Notes: generated by a model not told the origin, from the sequence alone. Shown: positions 48,024-60,701, counted from the stretch's first letter. The stretch: 64,000 nucleotides of DNA from Hydractinia symbiolongicarpus (GCF_029227915.1 NC_079885.1:21825001-21889000); one strand, 5' to 3'. A program made the numbers and translations.

Positions 48024-50760
48024 CTTAATTTATGTAACCCCTTCAATACACGTAAATATATCTAAAGCTATGTTCAATAAAATTTACAGAGTATGAAGGA
48101 ATGGGCAGAAATTGAAATAACGACGCGTCTTTTCTTTTATAAGAATATGATTTCTAAGAATGTCAGGCTGGAATTTTAAGTTAAAAGCAATATGTCTATT
48201 ATTGTTCGGAACACAGCCTGGTTTAGAATTCATAAAAAAAGTTAATTTGCGAAACCTTAACTACCTTAATTTTTCGAAAATTGATTCCCAATGTTTATTT
48301 ATCCAACTTTTATCAATATCTGGCGAATTACCATTACGATTTTTATATTCTGGAGATAAGAACCACTGATTTTTTGCTAATACGTAAAATTTCATATAAA
48401 AAAGAGTGAAACTACTGTCTCCTGTCTATTCACAGAAGTTATTTCAAAAATGACGTATATTTGATACTCTAGCAATCTAAAATGCGAAGTAAAACTTACG
48501 TGACTCTTCTTCCTTTTTTATCTATTTCTTTTTCTTCTTCCTTATTTTTGTTTTATATTTTTCAGTTTTTAGATATCTGTTATATCTAAAACTGCAAAAT
48601 ATGTAAAAATTTTAATCCACAGGTGGCAGGATTGTTATCGTATCAAATCGATCGCTAAGATTAAACGAAAATATATTATTTATAACAAATTAAAATATTT
48701 AGAATGATTTTTATGTGTCATAACATTTTTACGTAGGTCTGGACGCTAGATTGATGACACAAATTGTTACCATTTCTTTGAGTAGAGTAGATAGGAGGCT
48801 GACTTGAAGATTACCAGCCTCGACTTCAGGGCTTGTCTTCGTCTCGACGTTCCAGTATAAAAAATGAGTAAGAGTACCCTTGGATGGAGGTTGGATGATT
48901 ACTTGTTTAAACCTTTAACTTCACCCTAACAGGTTAGGATACGTGCGCTTCCTAGGTCATAGAGCTGTTTACTTTGCTTCCCGCATCGTCCCCTAGGAAT
49001 TTATTAAAAGGGGGATCATTTCACACGTTCCACACACGCACCACCAGACAAGCACTGAGCTTGGATGTCGATTATTGGAACATATTTTTGAAAATATCGC
49101 GACGCATTAATTTCAAATAAAAATTGTAAGGAACAAGCGAAGTGCTTCTTCCAAAACAAAATAAAGAGCGTTGAGTGTTATTCATTTTTTTGTCAATAAT
49201 GGTCAAATACTTCCTCGTCCCCAGGATTCTTTTATTTCCTGACGGGACGGTTCTAAACTCCTCACACGCTAAGTTTGTTCAACGGTTGTACCTTCAATTT
49301 TACCCAACAGCCAGATGGCACCCTTAGCAAAATCACATGAACGTATAAGTGACCCCATTTTTGACCAGACCTTCATGGAAGTTTATAGATAGATAAAATT
49401 TTCAGCCCTCTAGTTGCTTAGCTGGTTGCCTAACAACTTTTTTACCGATAAAATACTGGACTTTCCTTTATTATCTGAATGAATTGACGACTGAATCCGA
49501 CATGACAAAATTACGAATCCAGTCTTATCAATATCAGGCTATCATCAACTCTTTATTTTCCTGATATTTCCCTTATATACATACTAACAAATATGAATCC
49601 CTAAAAATGCAAAGTCAATTATAAGCATATCAAAGCTTGGTTTCCACATAGCGATAAAAAGCGCATGGTAACAAGACTTTTTTCAATTAAATTTCCAGAC
49701 AATCATAAAGTAATTCCAGAAAAAAAAATTGTTAAGGCCCTAACTTAAAAAATTTTAATTTTTTTTCTAAAACTACTTTTCAGACTTTACTCTAATTCCA
49801 GACACTCTGGCGTAAATAAAATATCTCATAGTTTGAATAGATTCTTCAGAAGAGGAGTTAGCTTTGCTTTGATTATGAACGACGATAGCAAAAAGAAGAA
49901 AAGAACTTTTACAAAAATGAGAAGAACAATGATTTTTTTTAAAACTTCTTTTAGTGAGGGCTTCTGTGCACACGCGTGTTAAAAGTGATTTTTTGATAAC
50001 CCAAAAAAAATGAAAAAATGGGTGCCAAAAATTTTGGTCCCGCTAAACCAAATTAGTTGACGCCATCACTTTTAGGGTCAGCAAAAAATAATTTCGAAAT
50101 TATGTCATATATGAAAAAAGTTTTCTATTAAGCGCCAGATCCAATCCATTTCGTTTGAGTTGAACCATGAATAGACCTTAGTTACCACTCAATTAAAAAA
50201 AAAGCACGTGGATTTTATAAATAGATTTATTACGCTAACTATAAAAATACATTTTGTACACGCAATAATGATACACCTCAAGCATTGTTGAAGAAAAAAT
50301 AAACAACGGAAGCATACACTTCATGATTAATGCAACCACCGCCCACCCAACCTGCCTGATTCTAGGACAGTTAATGAAACACAAAATACCTCATAAATTT
50401 TGTATATTTATAAAAGGTCAGTCATTTTATCAAGGTTCCCATTATTTTTCAGATCACAGGAGTGAAACTCTGTTGAAGGAGAAAATTTTTAGCAAACGAA
50501 ACATAATTGAATATTATTTCACCTAAGAAATTTCGCGGGGATGACCACAAACTGAAATTTTGGCAGAAAAAAAAATCTTTAATTTCGAAGGAAGAATAAG
50601 AACCAGATAAAAATTATTTTCGAGGTTTCTAAAAAGACCTTAATATTGTGCGAATTTACTGAATTTTTTCCGTGAAAATTTCTAAAATTAACGTGTATAA
50701 TTATATTCATTATGGATATATAGGTTTGCATTATTCTATGATAAAATGTTAAAAGAACTG
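48024..50760. other. Intergenic, no supported gene
   Basis: AT-rich DNA with no recognised exon; holds one CAACCTCG element and a partial one (CTTCCTCGTCCCCAGGATTC at 49212). The 3'UTR of the E2 gene is expected just below 50761. Confidence 0.45.
48815..48893. mobile_element. CAACCTCG inverted-repeat element with 9-bp duplication
   Basis: Left CAGCCTCGACTTCAGGGC, right TACCCTTGGATGGAGGTTG. Flanks GAAGATTAC and GATGATTAC match at 8 of 9. Confidence 0.8.
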
Positions 50761-53700
50761 TTACTCTTTGAAGACTTCTTGTGCTTCAGTGGAATGACTC
50801 CAAAGTACCTCTTTGTATTCTGAAAGAAAACAATAACGAACGCATTTACTGGCAAAAGATGACCAAATTAAAGGACCAAGAACCACACAAGGCTGTTTAG
50901 TTGAGACCATAGATTATTTTACCGCCAAAGAGAATATTGAAAAATAATTTTCCTTTTTTAAGAAAATACAAATTTTATTATTCATAAACAGGCTGTTGTA
51001 CACGTCTGAAGTGTGTATAATTTCTTGCACCTTGACCCTTTGAGTGGTCTGTTTATTACACGACATTCTTTGGAAATTGCGGGGATTGAGCTTATTGAAT
51101 CGTTTCGTAGCCCCTTTAATATAGACAATATGCTTAGCATTTTCTTAAAAAATTCCCCTATCTCAGCTTGAATATGCTGATAAAAAAGGTTATTTATGAA
51201 GAGAAATTTTTACCAAATTTTCTAAAAGCATTGATTATCAAAAGTTTATAAACGATAAAAGAAAACGGTTTGATGTACATTTTTGAAAGTTTAAACTCTT
51301 GGTGATTCGCAAAAGTTGATGCTGGCACAATTTTCAAAACATTTATTTACAAAAATTTAGCACATATAATAACTTTAATGTAATTAGAGCTTCTTGAAAG
51401 GAGCCTCATCGATGCCAGTAGCAACAGAAACAAGAAGAGTACCGAATGTTAAATATTGAATAACCATGTCTACTAAAAATGACCCAAAACAACAGTAATT
51501 AAGTATAAAGAACAAAAATATAAGATGAACGTTAACAATTTTGTTCATGACACCAGAACAGAGATACGCACCTGCTTGTTCAGACCATAGTTTTGCAGCT
51601 TGCACATTCAGTGGACTATCAACGTTAGGATCTAAGAGAACACATGGTACATTTGAATAATTGCCGTTACTTGACTGCCACAACTGTTAGCAAAACATAC
51701 CAACCTTGAAGAAGACTCTGAATTGACAATAATATTGATAAAACACTGTTACATGAGGACCACCTTTCCTATAAGGGAAAAAATATTATCACGCTAAAAA
51801 CAAAACGTTTCTTTGATCATCATAGTCGTGACTTTAGTGCAGGGTCACTATGTTTTTTTGATGATGTATCTGAGCATGGGCAGAGTTTTTTTTTGGATTT
51901 CACTTCAAAAAAATTCTTTCTACGTAAAGTAGAAACAGGTTGTACTTTAATTGGCGAAATATTTTACTGTTAAACCAGTTTTTTAATAAAAAATCCTGAA
52001 AAAAAATCAAAATAACTGTCTTGTTTTTAATACCTAAAAGAGTACTTACATTCAGCATTTTAAATTCGCCACATGTTTTTTTGTTTCTTATGAAAATCAA
52101 AGAGATATTTTGCAGTTTCCAAATTCAATTCACTTAGTGAAAATCCCCCTTTAGTACACGCATCACCCTCGGATAGGGCCGGATGTGCTCCTAAATTCTG
52201 AACTATAGATCCATTGTTTTTAACCTGGAACTTCACCCCAATATTCCATTAAACATGTTTTTATAAAAAGGTCTGCGGATATTTTTTAACTTACTTTTAA
52301 TGTATCTAAACAAATATTTCCATGCGTATCAACATTAGGATGAAAACATGGTGTTACAAATGTTATGGTTGGTGCATCATAAGGATAATTTTCAGGAAAT
52401 ACCAACTTCATTTTATAGGCTAATCCTTCATATACCTAAAACGAGGTAAAACCAATAAAAAATAAACGAATTAAAAGCAAACCCCCATTGATCCAGCTTT
52501 AAGTCCTTGTAGGTTGATATACCGAAGAAAACTGCTTTGCTGATGACATGGCTCAGAAGATAAGAGTTCATGGTGAATTTAAACAAAAATCTAGAGTTCA
52601 AGTCCCTAGGCTTCCTAGGCAAAGGGATTTGTGAGAACCCAGCTACTTTGTCATAGTACTCTCTACGTTGGAAAACATCTATATTCTATATATAAAATAA
52701 CACACCGAATCAACAGGTCCTTTAATCTTTCCTAACCATTGAAAAGTATTTTCTTCATCTGGGAATGCTGTGACAGACTTGTCGGTAGAAAGCTGAAAAA
52801 AGAGGAAAACTTAATGTTTAGTTTTCAAAGGGTAATAAAAAGACACTGAAAGACTTTGACAGGATTTTTTAAAATTAAAAAGGCAATGATTTTGTTACAT
52901 CAAAGGCAAGTTTTCTACTTATAAATATTTGATCTAGAAAACTAAATAACAAAGAACTTAAATACATGACAAGGTTTTTATTTTCAATATGAAGTGACAG
53001 GTCTAAACTATTTTGCAGATCCTAAGAGGCCTGTGGCAAGCAAATGAAGACAATGGTGTAAATATTTCATAGCGTATACTACCCTTATTATTGCACCAGA
53101 AAGAAAACTTGTGATCTACGCCAACACTTTGTCTATTGATTGTAGTTTTTGTATAAACAGATAAACCAAAACATCTAATTTTATAAACTATAATCACAGA
53201 CCCTTTTTGTGTTTTCCTGTGGTTTAAGATGCATTTTAATATCATTCATTAATATTGAATGATATTAATATGCATATATTATATATATTCATTAATATCA
53301 TTCAATCGTATAGTCAAATTATAGGAGCGCAAGAGGCAATTAACTTTTACAAGACGCTTTTAACAAGGTATACCTAACAAAGAGATCCAATTCATTTAAA
53401 TTAGAATGTTATGTGTGTTTACACAGGGTAGGTTTGTATTCTGAAGTTTTGTCATGAAAGGATGATCCAAAACAAAAGTAAATTTAATACTCATGCATAG
53501 TGAGACCTAGCAAAAGTGCCAGAAAATCTGTTTCGAGTAACGGAAAGATAGAACTTTATCACTTTATGAATCCACAACCATTGATGAATTTCTAGCATCA
53601 TAGCAGGTTTATTTTTGAAGTGGCCACATTAGGCCACATCTATCTATCTATCTATCTATCTATCTTTAAAAGTACTGATGACTACCATACAAATAGGTAG

Positions 53701-54673
53701 AAAACAACTTATTGAAAATGTCGGAAACAACTTTTATTGGCTATAACAGGCAAGTGGAGTATCAATTAGCCCCATGCCAGTAAAAAAGATGAACATCATT
53801 TGCCAACAACCCCTTGATCACTTGAGTAAAGCCTTTTTAGTAAAGTAGCTAAGCACTCCATGACACCTGAGCTTAAAATAAAACAACAACAAAGTTGAAT
53901 GAACAACTAATCTTCGACGTTTTTGCTAAATGATCGATTTGTGATTTGTATTTTCCAGGGATTTTATTATTCCATGGGATATACCCTGTCAATTGTTTCT
54001 AGGATGGACCCCAAAGGTCGAAATATTTGCCGGGATTTGAGTTGTGAAGTGAGTCAAACGTTAGTAACAATAATAATAATAAATAGTCAATAACCTGTGG
54101 AAAAATCTATGAGTCATCCGTCCTTTACATACTGCATTTTGTATGTCTCGCTACTTAAGGTGCCATCTTGCGCAAATACAGACAGAATATGGCTGTTATT
54201 ATAGCGAGATTTAAAGTGGCTAGCCCAAAAAAATCACAAAAAGCCATAGTTAGTGGATTGTTTCCACTAGGGGAAACCTCCTCTACCACCTACTGAACTA
54301 CTGATGAACAACTTCTTTGTTCTTTTAACATGATATCAATAGTATATAGCATCATAACAATCAATTGTAGCTAGCTAGCAATATGTTTTTTTACAGGTCG
54401 TAGCTTAGTCATAACTAAGATCTACATATATATACATATAAGCATTTCTCACCATAATTTCAGAAAGTTCTTTCATCAATCTAAAAAAAGATGGAATTTG
54501 CTCATCGTTTTTAATGATTACGTTAAGTCCAGATCAACAAACTGATCTGTTTTCTTTAGCTAAGTTTACCTTGATGTGACTGAGCTGTTACATTTACGAG
54601 TGGCAGGTTCACATTTTATTGCAGCTGATCCTTGCTTTCTCCTTGTCGCATTATTACTTCTTCGGGAGTTCAT
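50761..54673 (-). CDS. UBE2C: Ubiquitin-conjugating enzyme E2, UBE2C-like
   Basis: Seven exons join in phase: 54673-54570, 54480-54453, 52792-52706, 52435-52295, 51768-51705, 51631-51572, 50819-50761 (543 nt, 180 aa; human UBE2C is 179). UBE2C works with the anaphase-promoting complex to put ubiquitin on mitotic regulators. A basic N-terminal extension (MNSRRSNNATRRKQGSAA) leads to RLMKELSEIM, then STDKSVTAFPDEENTFQWLG. The core has YPYDAPTITFVTPCFHPNVD with the HPN motif, and NICLDTLK with the catalytic Cys115. ILLSIQSLL and DPNVDSPLN are typical of UBE2C. The usual KWSALYDV stretch reads RWSSCNSV, so the gene is somewhat diverged or a paralog. Exon 2 is only 28 nt. The match is by recall of the family, without a search. 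Confidence 0.9.
53225..53310. repeat. AT-rich palindromic tract in intron
   Basis: ATTAATATCATTCA, TGAATGATATTAAT and TTCATTAATATCATTCAAT form overlapping inverted repeats around a TATATATA core. It is in intron 2 of the E2 gene. Confidence 0.75.
53639..53664 (+). repeat. (TATC)n microsatellite
   Basis: Six copies of CTAT/TATC in intron 2 of the E2 gene. Confidence 0.85.
54084..54207 (+). repeat. Family A dispersed repeat
   Basis: TAGTCAATAACCTGTGG, AAAAATCTATGAGTCATCCG, TCCTTTACATACTGCATTT, GTATGTCTCGCTACTTAAGG, CATCTTGCGCAAATACAGAC and GGCTGTTATTATAGCGAG match the family consensus order. It lies in intron 2 of the E2 gene. Confidence 0.75.
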
Positions 54674-54968
54674 GTTATGTAGCTATAAATTTGTGAGCGA
54701 TGGTATTTTATTATAAACTGTTATGGTCTTGCTTTGTAGATGGCGAAAGCTATTTTTTGAACACCCGGCTTGAACTCGAAGTTGCCGCGATTTTGATAGA
54801 AATTTTTATCAACCAATTAGGACCAACAATGATACAGAATCAACCAATGGTGTTACTTACTTTTTAAAAAAAAGTTAAGATGGTAAAAGTTTTTATAAGC
54901 CCAACGGCGCATGCACTTGAGAACTTTTTTTCGCCATGGGCGCAGCGTAAAAACGCCTGCTAGAATAA

Positions 54969-56359
54969 AGGTGTGCGCATATGCGTCAAACTTTTCATCC
55001 ATCAAACAAGGGAGTTTGATGAAAATTTTGATGGATTTGAGTTGAATCATCAAACACGACTTTTTCGAAAAAACAGAGAAAAGTAGAAAAAAAATTGAGT
55101 TTGATGAAGTTTGACGATGAAACTTTTCATCAAACGAGATGGGTTCATCAAACTGAGTTTGCTGTTTGATGGCTGTTTGACGCATTTGAGTCAGGATAAG
55201 GTTTACCACCTTTTTTGAATTCGTGCTTTTCAGAAGCATATTGTGAAGAATAAGCGCGGTAAAAATGACATCTTCGACATGTTTCGAATCTAAATTGATA
55301 ATAGTGAAAAAGACACCACCTATTGGCCAAAATACCAAAGAGGTTTTCCGATATTCTTCGCGCCCTACTCAAGCTCGACCCCAGCACTTTTTACCGTGGC
55401 GTCGAAAAGGCTATTTCGCTAGAACTATCAGAAAGCGCCGTTGAGAAGCAAATAGTCCTGGGAACGAGGTTGCGCCCTACTGTGTCTATAATTGTAATTC
55501 TCTTCTGGCCATTTAATCCTTGTTGAGGAAACGGCTTGATCATAAACTTTTTCAAAGCAAAGGCGTCATCTCCAAGAAAAACATAAGGGGTTTCTTCACC
55601 ATTAGGTAATTTCGCGTCCTTTGGATGAGTAAAAGTGCCATCTTCTATAGTAGGGACGTTTTGTTCCATACACCTAAATCATTTACCCTTCCATTAGATC
55701 CAACATCGGCATACAAACATTCATATTCAGGACCTGCAATTGCCATTAAAATAATGGAATGATCATGTTTATAGTTATAGTAAAATGAGCCACCATTTTT
55801 GGGTTTTGAATCCTCACATGCTTCCCGTCTATTGCTCCTAAAGCGTGCGGAAAATTCCATCCTTCTTCAAATTTTTGAGAAATTTGTAACCACTTCAAAG
55901 CTTTGCCGGTAGCTAAAACCCGTAAAGGTAATGCTAGCCTTTTATCAGCATTCACGTGTTTGTTTCCACCAAGTCTATACTTAGGCGAAATTAAATCCGA
56001 AATTTTGGTTAATATTAACTCAAAATCAACAATGTCCTTTCGGAACATTTCTCAGAATCCAAATCGATCTTCGATTTTTAGTTCCTTTACAATGTTATTA
56101 AAGTATCCCTTTTCATCTCTTCGTTTTATACCTGCGTGTTTTTTCTCGATGTGGCTTTTCATCATCAGAATCCATAAGCTCCATACCAGAAGTTTCGCCA
56201 TATCAGCCGCCATTTTGAAATTTTATAAATGAATCGGCCCTCAATCGTCAAATGTTTTGATAAAACGTGTTTGACGAGTTAACGCAAATGGAAAATACGA
56301 TTTCATCAAACAGTTTGATGAGCTGTTTGATGAACAGTTTGACGCATTTGCGCCGGTCT
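54969..56359 (-). mobile_element. PIF/Harbinger DNA transposon, inactive
   Basis: Inverted termini AGGTGTGCGCATATGCGTCA and, in reverse complement at the right, AGACCGGCGCAAATGCGTCA are flanked by TAA on both sides (54966-54968 and 56360-56362), the 3-bp duplication typical of the superfamily. Subterminal TTTGATGA/TCATCAAA repeats occur near both ends. The 1391-bp interior encodes a HARBI1-like transposase on the minus strand in broken pieces: start about 56213, an in-frame TGA before MFRKDIVDFELILTKISDLI, HALGAIDGKHVRI with the first catalytic Asp of the DDE nuclease, YECLYADVGSNGRVNDLGVW with the second, and YVFLGDDAF. RARRISENLFGILANRW and VEDVIFTALILHNMLL follow in shifted frames. A CAACCTCG element is inserted at 55370-55472. 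Clearly a dead copy. Confidence 0.9.
55370..55472. mobile_element. CAACCTCG inverted-repeat element with exact 9-bp duplication
   Basis: Element CAAGCTCGACCCC ... GTCCTGGGAACGAGGTTG (103 bp) is inserted into the Harbinger transposase between exact copies of CGCCCTACT (55361-55369 and 55473-55481). The surrounding transposase text resumes on both sides, so this copy shows the empty-site structure directly. Confidence 0.92.
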
Positions 56360-56362
56360 TAA

Positions 56363-57500
56363 AAGCCTTTTCAATTTCAAATAAGCAATAGCCCTTGGGG
56401 ACCAGGCTGTAAATGCAAGACAACCTACGAAAAAAGGCTAATCGTAAGCAATAGGGAGGGGGCAGCCTGGTCCTAAAAACAATTTCTCACCTTTTTTATT
56501 CTTCGGGGACAATATCAAAAAATGGACTTTTCCCTTGCGCTGCAATCTTAAAATTCGAAGTAAAATCTGATCAATCTAGAGGACATGGAAGGTTAAAATT
56601 TAAAAAAGTTTTTGGCTCGATGCTAATCATGTATGTATATATGGCAGAAAGCGGAAAATAAGTACAGGGAACGAGAGTTAGGTGCAAAGACATTTCACGT
56701 GCGCAAAAGCCTTTTTAAATTTTTGCTTTTACATTTTCGTAACGCAGTACAAGATAGAAAATTATAACAGTGATTGCCTGTAGCTCGGCATTCTCGATCC
56801 CAGGGCTCTTTTTAAGACAAACCTCGAAAGTTTATCTAAAAAAGCTCGAACGACGAGAATAACAGCTCTTCACATTTCTTCTGGGGGCAATTCGTGATAA
56901 TAGCCTTTGATCCTCTTTTTTTATCCACTATAATTTCAGGGAAAACACATTTTGAATTAACACAACGGGCACGTTGCACTCATGACCACAAGGTCTTAGG
57001 TCTGCGGTCTGCACTTTCACCGTAAATAAATATTTTCAGTTGAGTTAAAGCAATCCACTTTCCGCCAAACGGCTTTCATAGAATGCAAAGCAGCAATTAC
57101 CCTAACGCCTTTCGCCAGTCATAACAGAACTTAACACGTGAACTTAACAATCTTGTCCCAGGGCATTTTGCCTTTTTGATGAAGCCGATAGCGGTTGGCC
57201 ACTCCGTAATAATGGCTCAGGAGGCACAAGACCCTGGGGACGAGGTTGGGGAACTTAAAACAATTTACATTGATTTAAGACATTTAAAAACAATTTCAAG
57301 AGGTAAAGTATTGTACTTATTTGTAGATTTGCGATAAAATTTATTTTAAATATACACTAGCACGTATGTACACCTTCTCGATTATTATTATGTCTCGATT
57401 GTGATGTCTCCCAGTTTTCAAAAAATATTTTTTTGTCACTTTTATAGGTCGCCCAAATTGACTAATTTATAATTAACAACAATTTTACTGGCTGGGTATT
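56363..57500. other. Intergenic, no supported gene
   Basis: Contains fragments of the CAACCTCG family at 56390-56412 and 56788-56850 and the full copy at 57147-57248. The 3'UTR of the prolyl hydroxylase gene is expected in the last few hundred bases. Confidence 0.5.
57147..57248. mobile_element. CAACCTCG inverted-repeat element with 9-bp duplication
   Basis: Left ACAATCTTGTCCCAGGGC, right GACCCTGGGGACGAGGTTG. Flanks GTGAACTTA and GGGAACTTA match at 8 of 9. The interior TTTTGCCTTTTTGATGAAGC is shared with 9138-9224. Confidence 0.85.
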
Positions 57501-59903
57501 TTACTCGTCTTTGTTTAAACTACACGGTCTGTTGAATTCCTGTCCATCTGAGTGAATCCAAAGATTTGATACCCATTTTTGACCTAGTACTACAGGACAA
57601 GCCGCATGTTGCGTTTTTGGATTGCCTTTTCCGTTCCGTAACAGGTTATACCAAAAAACTCCGGAACCTTTTTCCGGTTTTACTAAAACACCGGGGCCGG
57701 TGTTCGTAAACACTGTACAACCTCCGTACTGCACATCGGACATATACATAAGCATTGTGGCTATTCGATTTCCGCCGTATTTTTTGAAGGGTTTTGGATT
57801 TTTTAAAGTTGAATGGTCAAAATGTGGTTCGTACTGCCCGGCTAAACCATAATTCGCGACTTGTAGTTCCTCGGAATATCTCATATTTAAGTTTACAACG
57901 TGACCGACTTTATTAATAATATTTGCCGCTACTTCGTCCATTTCCGGTGCAATCCAAGCACTTTTCGAAACGCGGTAATCTGCGTATACCAATTGGTTAG
58001 TTTCGGGATGGTGTACTGTGGCGCGGTTTAGGAGAGGAATGGATTTCTTCTTGATGTGTTCCATTTCGTGATCTCTCAGCAAATCGTGGTAGATTATAAT
58101 TTCAGGATCGTTATAGGCAAACTCCATCTTCAAAGGTTTTAAAATAAATCGAGGTCTGTGCTGGCTGTATTTGCATAACAGTTTATCCTTGATAGCTTGT
58201 TCCATTTTTTCTTCACCCTTACACAATTTCGCATATTTAGTCTCCCAATGTTGGCGAAATACTTTAAATTTTTTCCTTATTGTCGGATCAGATTTTGCTT
58301 TGTCGAGTTCATTCTGAAATAATTCCAAGTTAATTTTAGCCGACGGATGGGCTGGGTTTAATTTTACAATATTGCGAGTGTGTTTCAGAGCGTCTTCCAA
58401 GTTTCCCAGTTGATATTCGGACCACGCAAGGTACTCTATGCAGAAAGAGATTATAAAGATATAAGATTATAAAGAAAAAAACACGATACTAATAGGTATA
58501 CTAGTTCGCATGTCTTTTATATACAGCATTTCGTGTGTTTTTGGTACTTCAGGTACCATTTCGCGCAGAGACAGACAGAATATGGCTATTATTAAAGGAA
58601 AGCCTATGAAATAAGCTTTAAGTTGACAAGACAGGCCACATTTTGGCATCTTTACTTCGGTATCATTGCATATCATCGTTCTACTGTGGAATGTTGGTCG
58701 TAAACAGACGCAGTAAAACGCATTTTGGCAATAAGCACAGTAGCCAATACCAGCGGGAAAGTAATTTTTCCACGTTTTAAAATTGCTTGTTTAGTATATA
58801 CATTCTATTTACAAAGCCATTCTGAAGATACGGCGTACTGTAAAAAAATATTTTTTAATAATGCTTTTAGAGATAAATTTGTCAAATAGCTCTATTAAAG
58901 ATCCTGGACGTCTATTGAATTTTTGTATTCCTTCCTTGTCCCCAGGGTCTCTTGGCCCCTCAAAAAGTACTGGGAAAGAGTTTGCTTTTATTTTTGCATG
59001 TGTTCCTTAGAGGCCTTTAAAAGAAATGTGGTGGCCTAGTTAGCTTCCTTTAAGGATATTAAAAATTCATAAAACCCTGGGGAAAAGGATGGGCGTCAAT
59101 GTAGATCTATTTTCGCGCAGTTTGTTAGTATCCCGAGCTGTGAACTAGACATGTTAAAAAGTCGAAATGGCTCTCTTCTTTTTATTATTTCTTATATAAG
59201 AATATAATCTTATATAAAAATATATCTCACCTATAAGTGACAATCTGTCAAGAAATCCAACTTGATTGACCTCAGGTGGGAACCTATACAGAGCTTCTTT
59301 GAACCACATTTGTGCATGGTAATAATCCCCTACGCCCACACATAGAAATCCCATCTCAAATATTTCTTCCATAGTAAGGATGTGCGATTGTTTATCTAAC
59401 CCGTTGATAAACATAGCTGGTGAAATATCATACGTATCTTGTATACGAAAGACAGCCGCGAGTGCTCCTCTAAGATCGTCCTGACTTGGGTAAGCCCTTC
59501 GTAACCTTTCAATGTCGGATTTGACTTTTTCCATGTATTTCTTCGATGTGTTAGTTTTGGAATATTTTGAAATTATATTCCAAAACTTTGTAAATCGTTT
59601 TAAAATGCCATACGAGTTTGACATGCCTGTAACCCATAATTGTTCTTTGCCAGGCACGAGTGTTCTAGGTGGTAGCGTCTGCTCGATCTGCCGAATGTAC
59701 CTCTCCAATTCATTCAGCCTCTTCTCTTCTGCCTTGACATACTTGAGAAATCTTTTCCCTAATTTTTTTTCAACTTTATGTAAAATCTCCATATCCGAAG
59801 CAGCTGTGAAGAATTCATATTGTACGGACTTTGCGTTTATAGTTCCAGCATTGAAAGCCAACCCGAACTTCACAATGCAGAGTAAAAACGTCAAAAAAAT
59901 CAT
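57501..59903 (-). CDS. P4HA: Prolyl 4-hydroxylase alpha subunit
   Basis: Two exons: 59903-59231 and 58435-57501 (phase 1 intron; 535 aa, the normal length). The enzyme hydroxylates proline in collagen-type X-Pro-Gly sequences in the ER, as an alpha subunit paired with protein disulfide isomerase. Exon 1 has a signal peptide (MIFLTFLLCIVKFGLA), a coiled-coil N-terminal dimerisation region and the start of the TPR-like peptide-substrate domain (DYYHAQMWFKEALYRFPPE). Exon 2 has the 2-oxoglutarate/Fe(II) dioxygenase domain. Fe ligands are His429 and Asp431 (YEPHFDHST) and His501 (QHAACPVVLG); Lys511 binds 2-oxoglutarate. Their spacing equals that of vertebrate P4HA within one residue. The C-terminus RPCSLNKDE matches the usual RPC ending and is not a KDEL signal. 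All catalytic residues are intact. Confidence 0.95.
58499..58595 (+). repeat. Family A dispersed repeat in intron
   Basis: TACTAGTTCGCATG, TCTTTTATATACAGCATTTC, GTGTGTTTTTGGTACTTCAG, GTACCATTTCGCGCAGAGAC and ATGGCTATTATTA. The CCGTGG hairpin part is missing, so this is an internally deleted copy. It lies in the P4HA intron. Confidence 0.7.
58931..59090. repeat. CAACCTCG-family ends in P4HA intron
   Basis: CTTCCTTGTCCCCAGGGTCT at 58938 and AAACCCTGGGGAAAAGGATG at 59054 are in opposite sense. They may bound one element or be two partial copies. An extra CTGGGAAAGAG at 58968 leaves this open. Confidence 0.5.
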
Positions 59904-60532
59904 AACCCCTCGTTTTGCGGTGTTTCAATATGAGTGTTTTTTTAAAAAATACGGTGAACTTTTTCTTGATCTTTTTTGAATTGTATGCATAACCAATCTA
60001 AAAACGGCACCTGCTTTTAACAACTTTCGGTATACTAAACTGATTCAGATGTTTTTCTGTATGTTAAAATATGATTCCTCGCATTCTGTACAAACGTGCG
60101 CAATATCAAACACTGGGTTATTGTGGCGAGTGCGAAAGTGAAACCCTAAACTTCCCGTCTCGGAGGAAAGATTATACGCAGTAAACTAGAGTAAAACAAA
60201 ATCAGGTGTACAAAAAACATACTACAAAACTAAAAAAAAACTTTTGAATTTTGAATTGATCTTTTACACATTTGATGTCAGTTGCGTACAGGGCGCAAGT
60301 ATTGCTGAATGGTGCTCACAATACATTTCCAAGATTATTTCGCTTAATTAAGTTCTTTTGTTTTGATTTCAATAAAACTACTGGAACGTGTTTATGAAAC
60401 AAAAGAAATCCCTCCGTAATATTTACAAACGTCAAAAAACTTAACACATGCATATTTCGGCAACATCAAAGGAAAATGATCACTTCCACTTTGCCTGTCA
60501 CAGACACACGGAACTGGAGTATTATTATATAA
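59904..60532. other. Upstream region of P4HA
   Basis: No gene recognised. It should contain the P4HA promoter; no clear core motif is visible. Confidence 0.4.
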
Positions 60533-60640
60533 GACTAGTCGATAAAAGCGCGTGGAAAAATCCACTTAGGCAGGATAACAGTGAAAAAGAAACATCATTT
60601 AAATTTTGATAACGTCAGCAATGGCCCGTCAATATCGCAT
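60533..60640 (+). repeat. Family A dispersed repeat, partial
   Basis: GACTAGTCGATAAAAGCGCG, GTGGAAAAATCCACTTAGGC and, later, AATATCGCAT. The middle has lost family similarity. Confidence 0.6.
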
Positions 60641-60701
60641 AGGCCTTGAAACTCTGATCATGAAAATGTATAGGATCATGTACTTTTGACAAACGGTTAC
60701 A

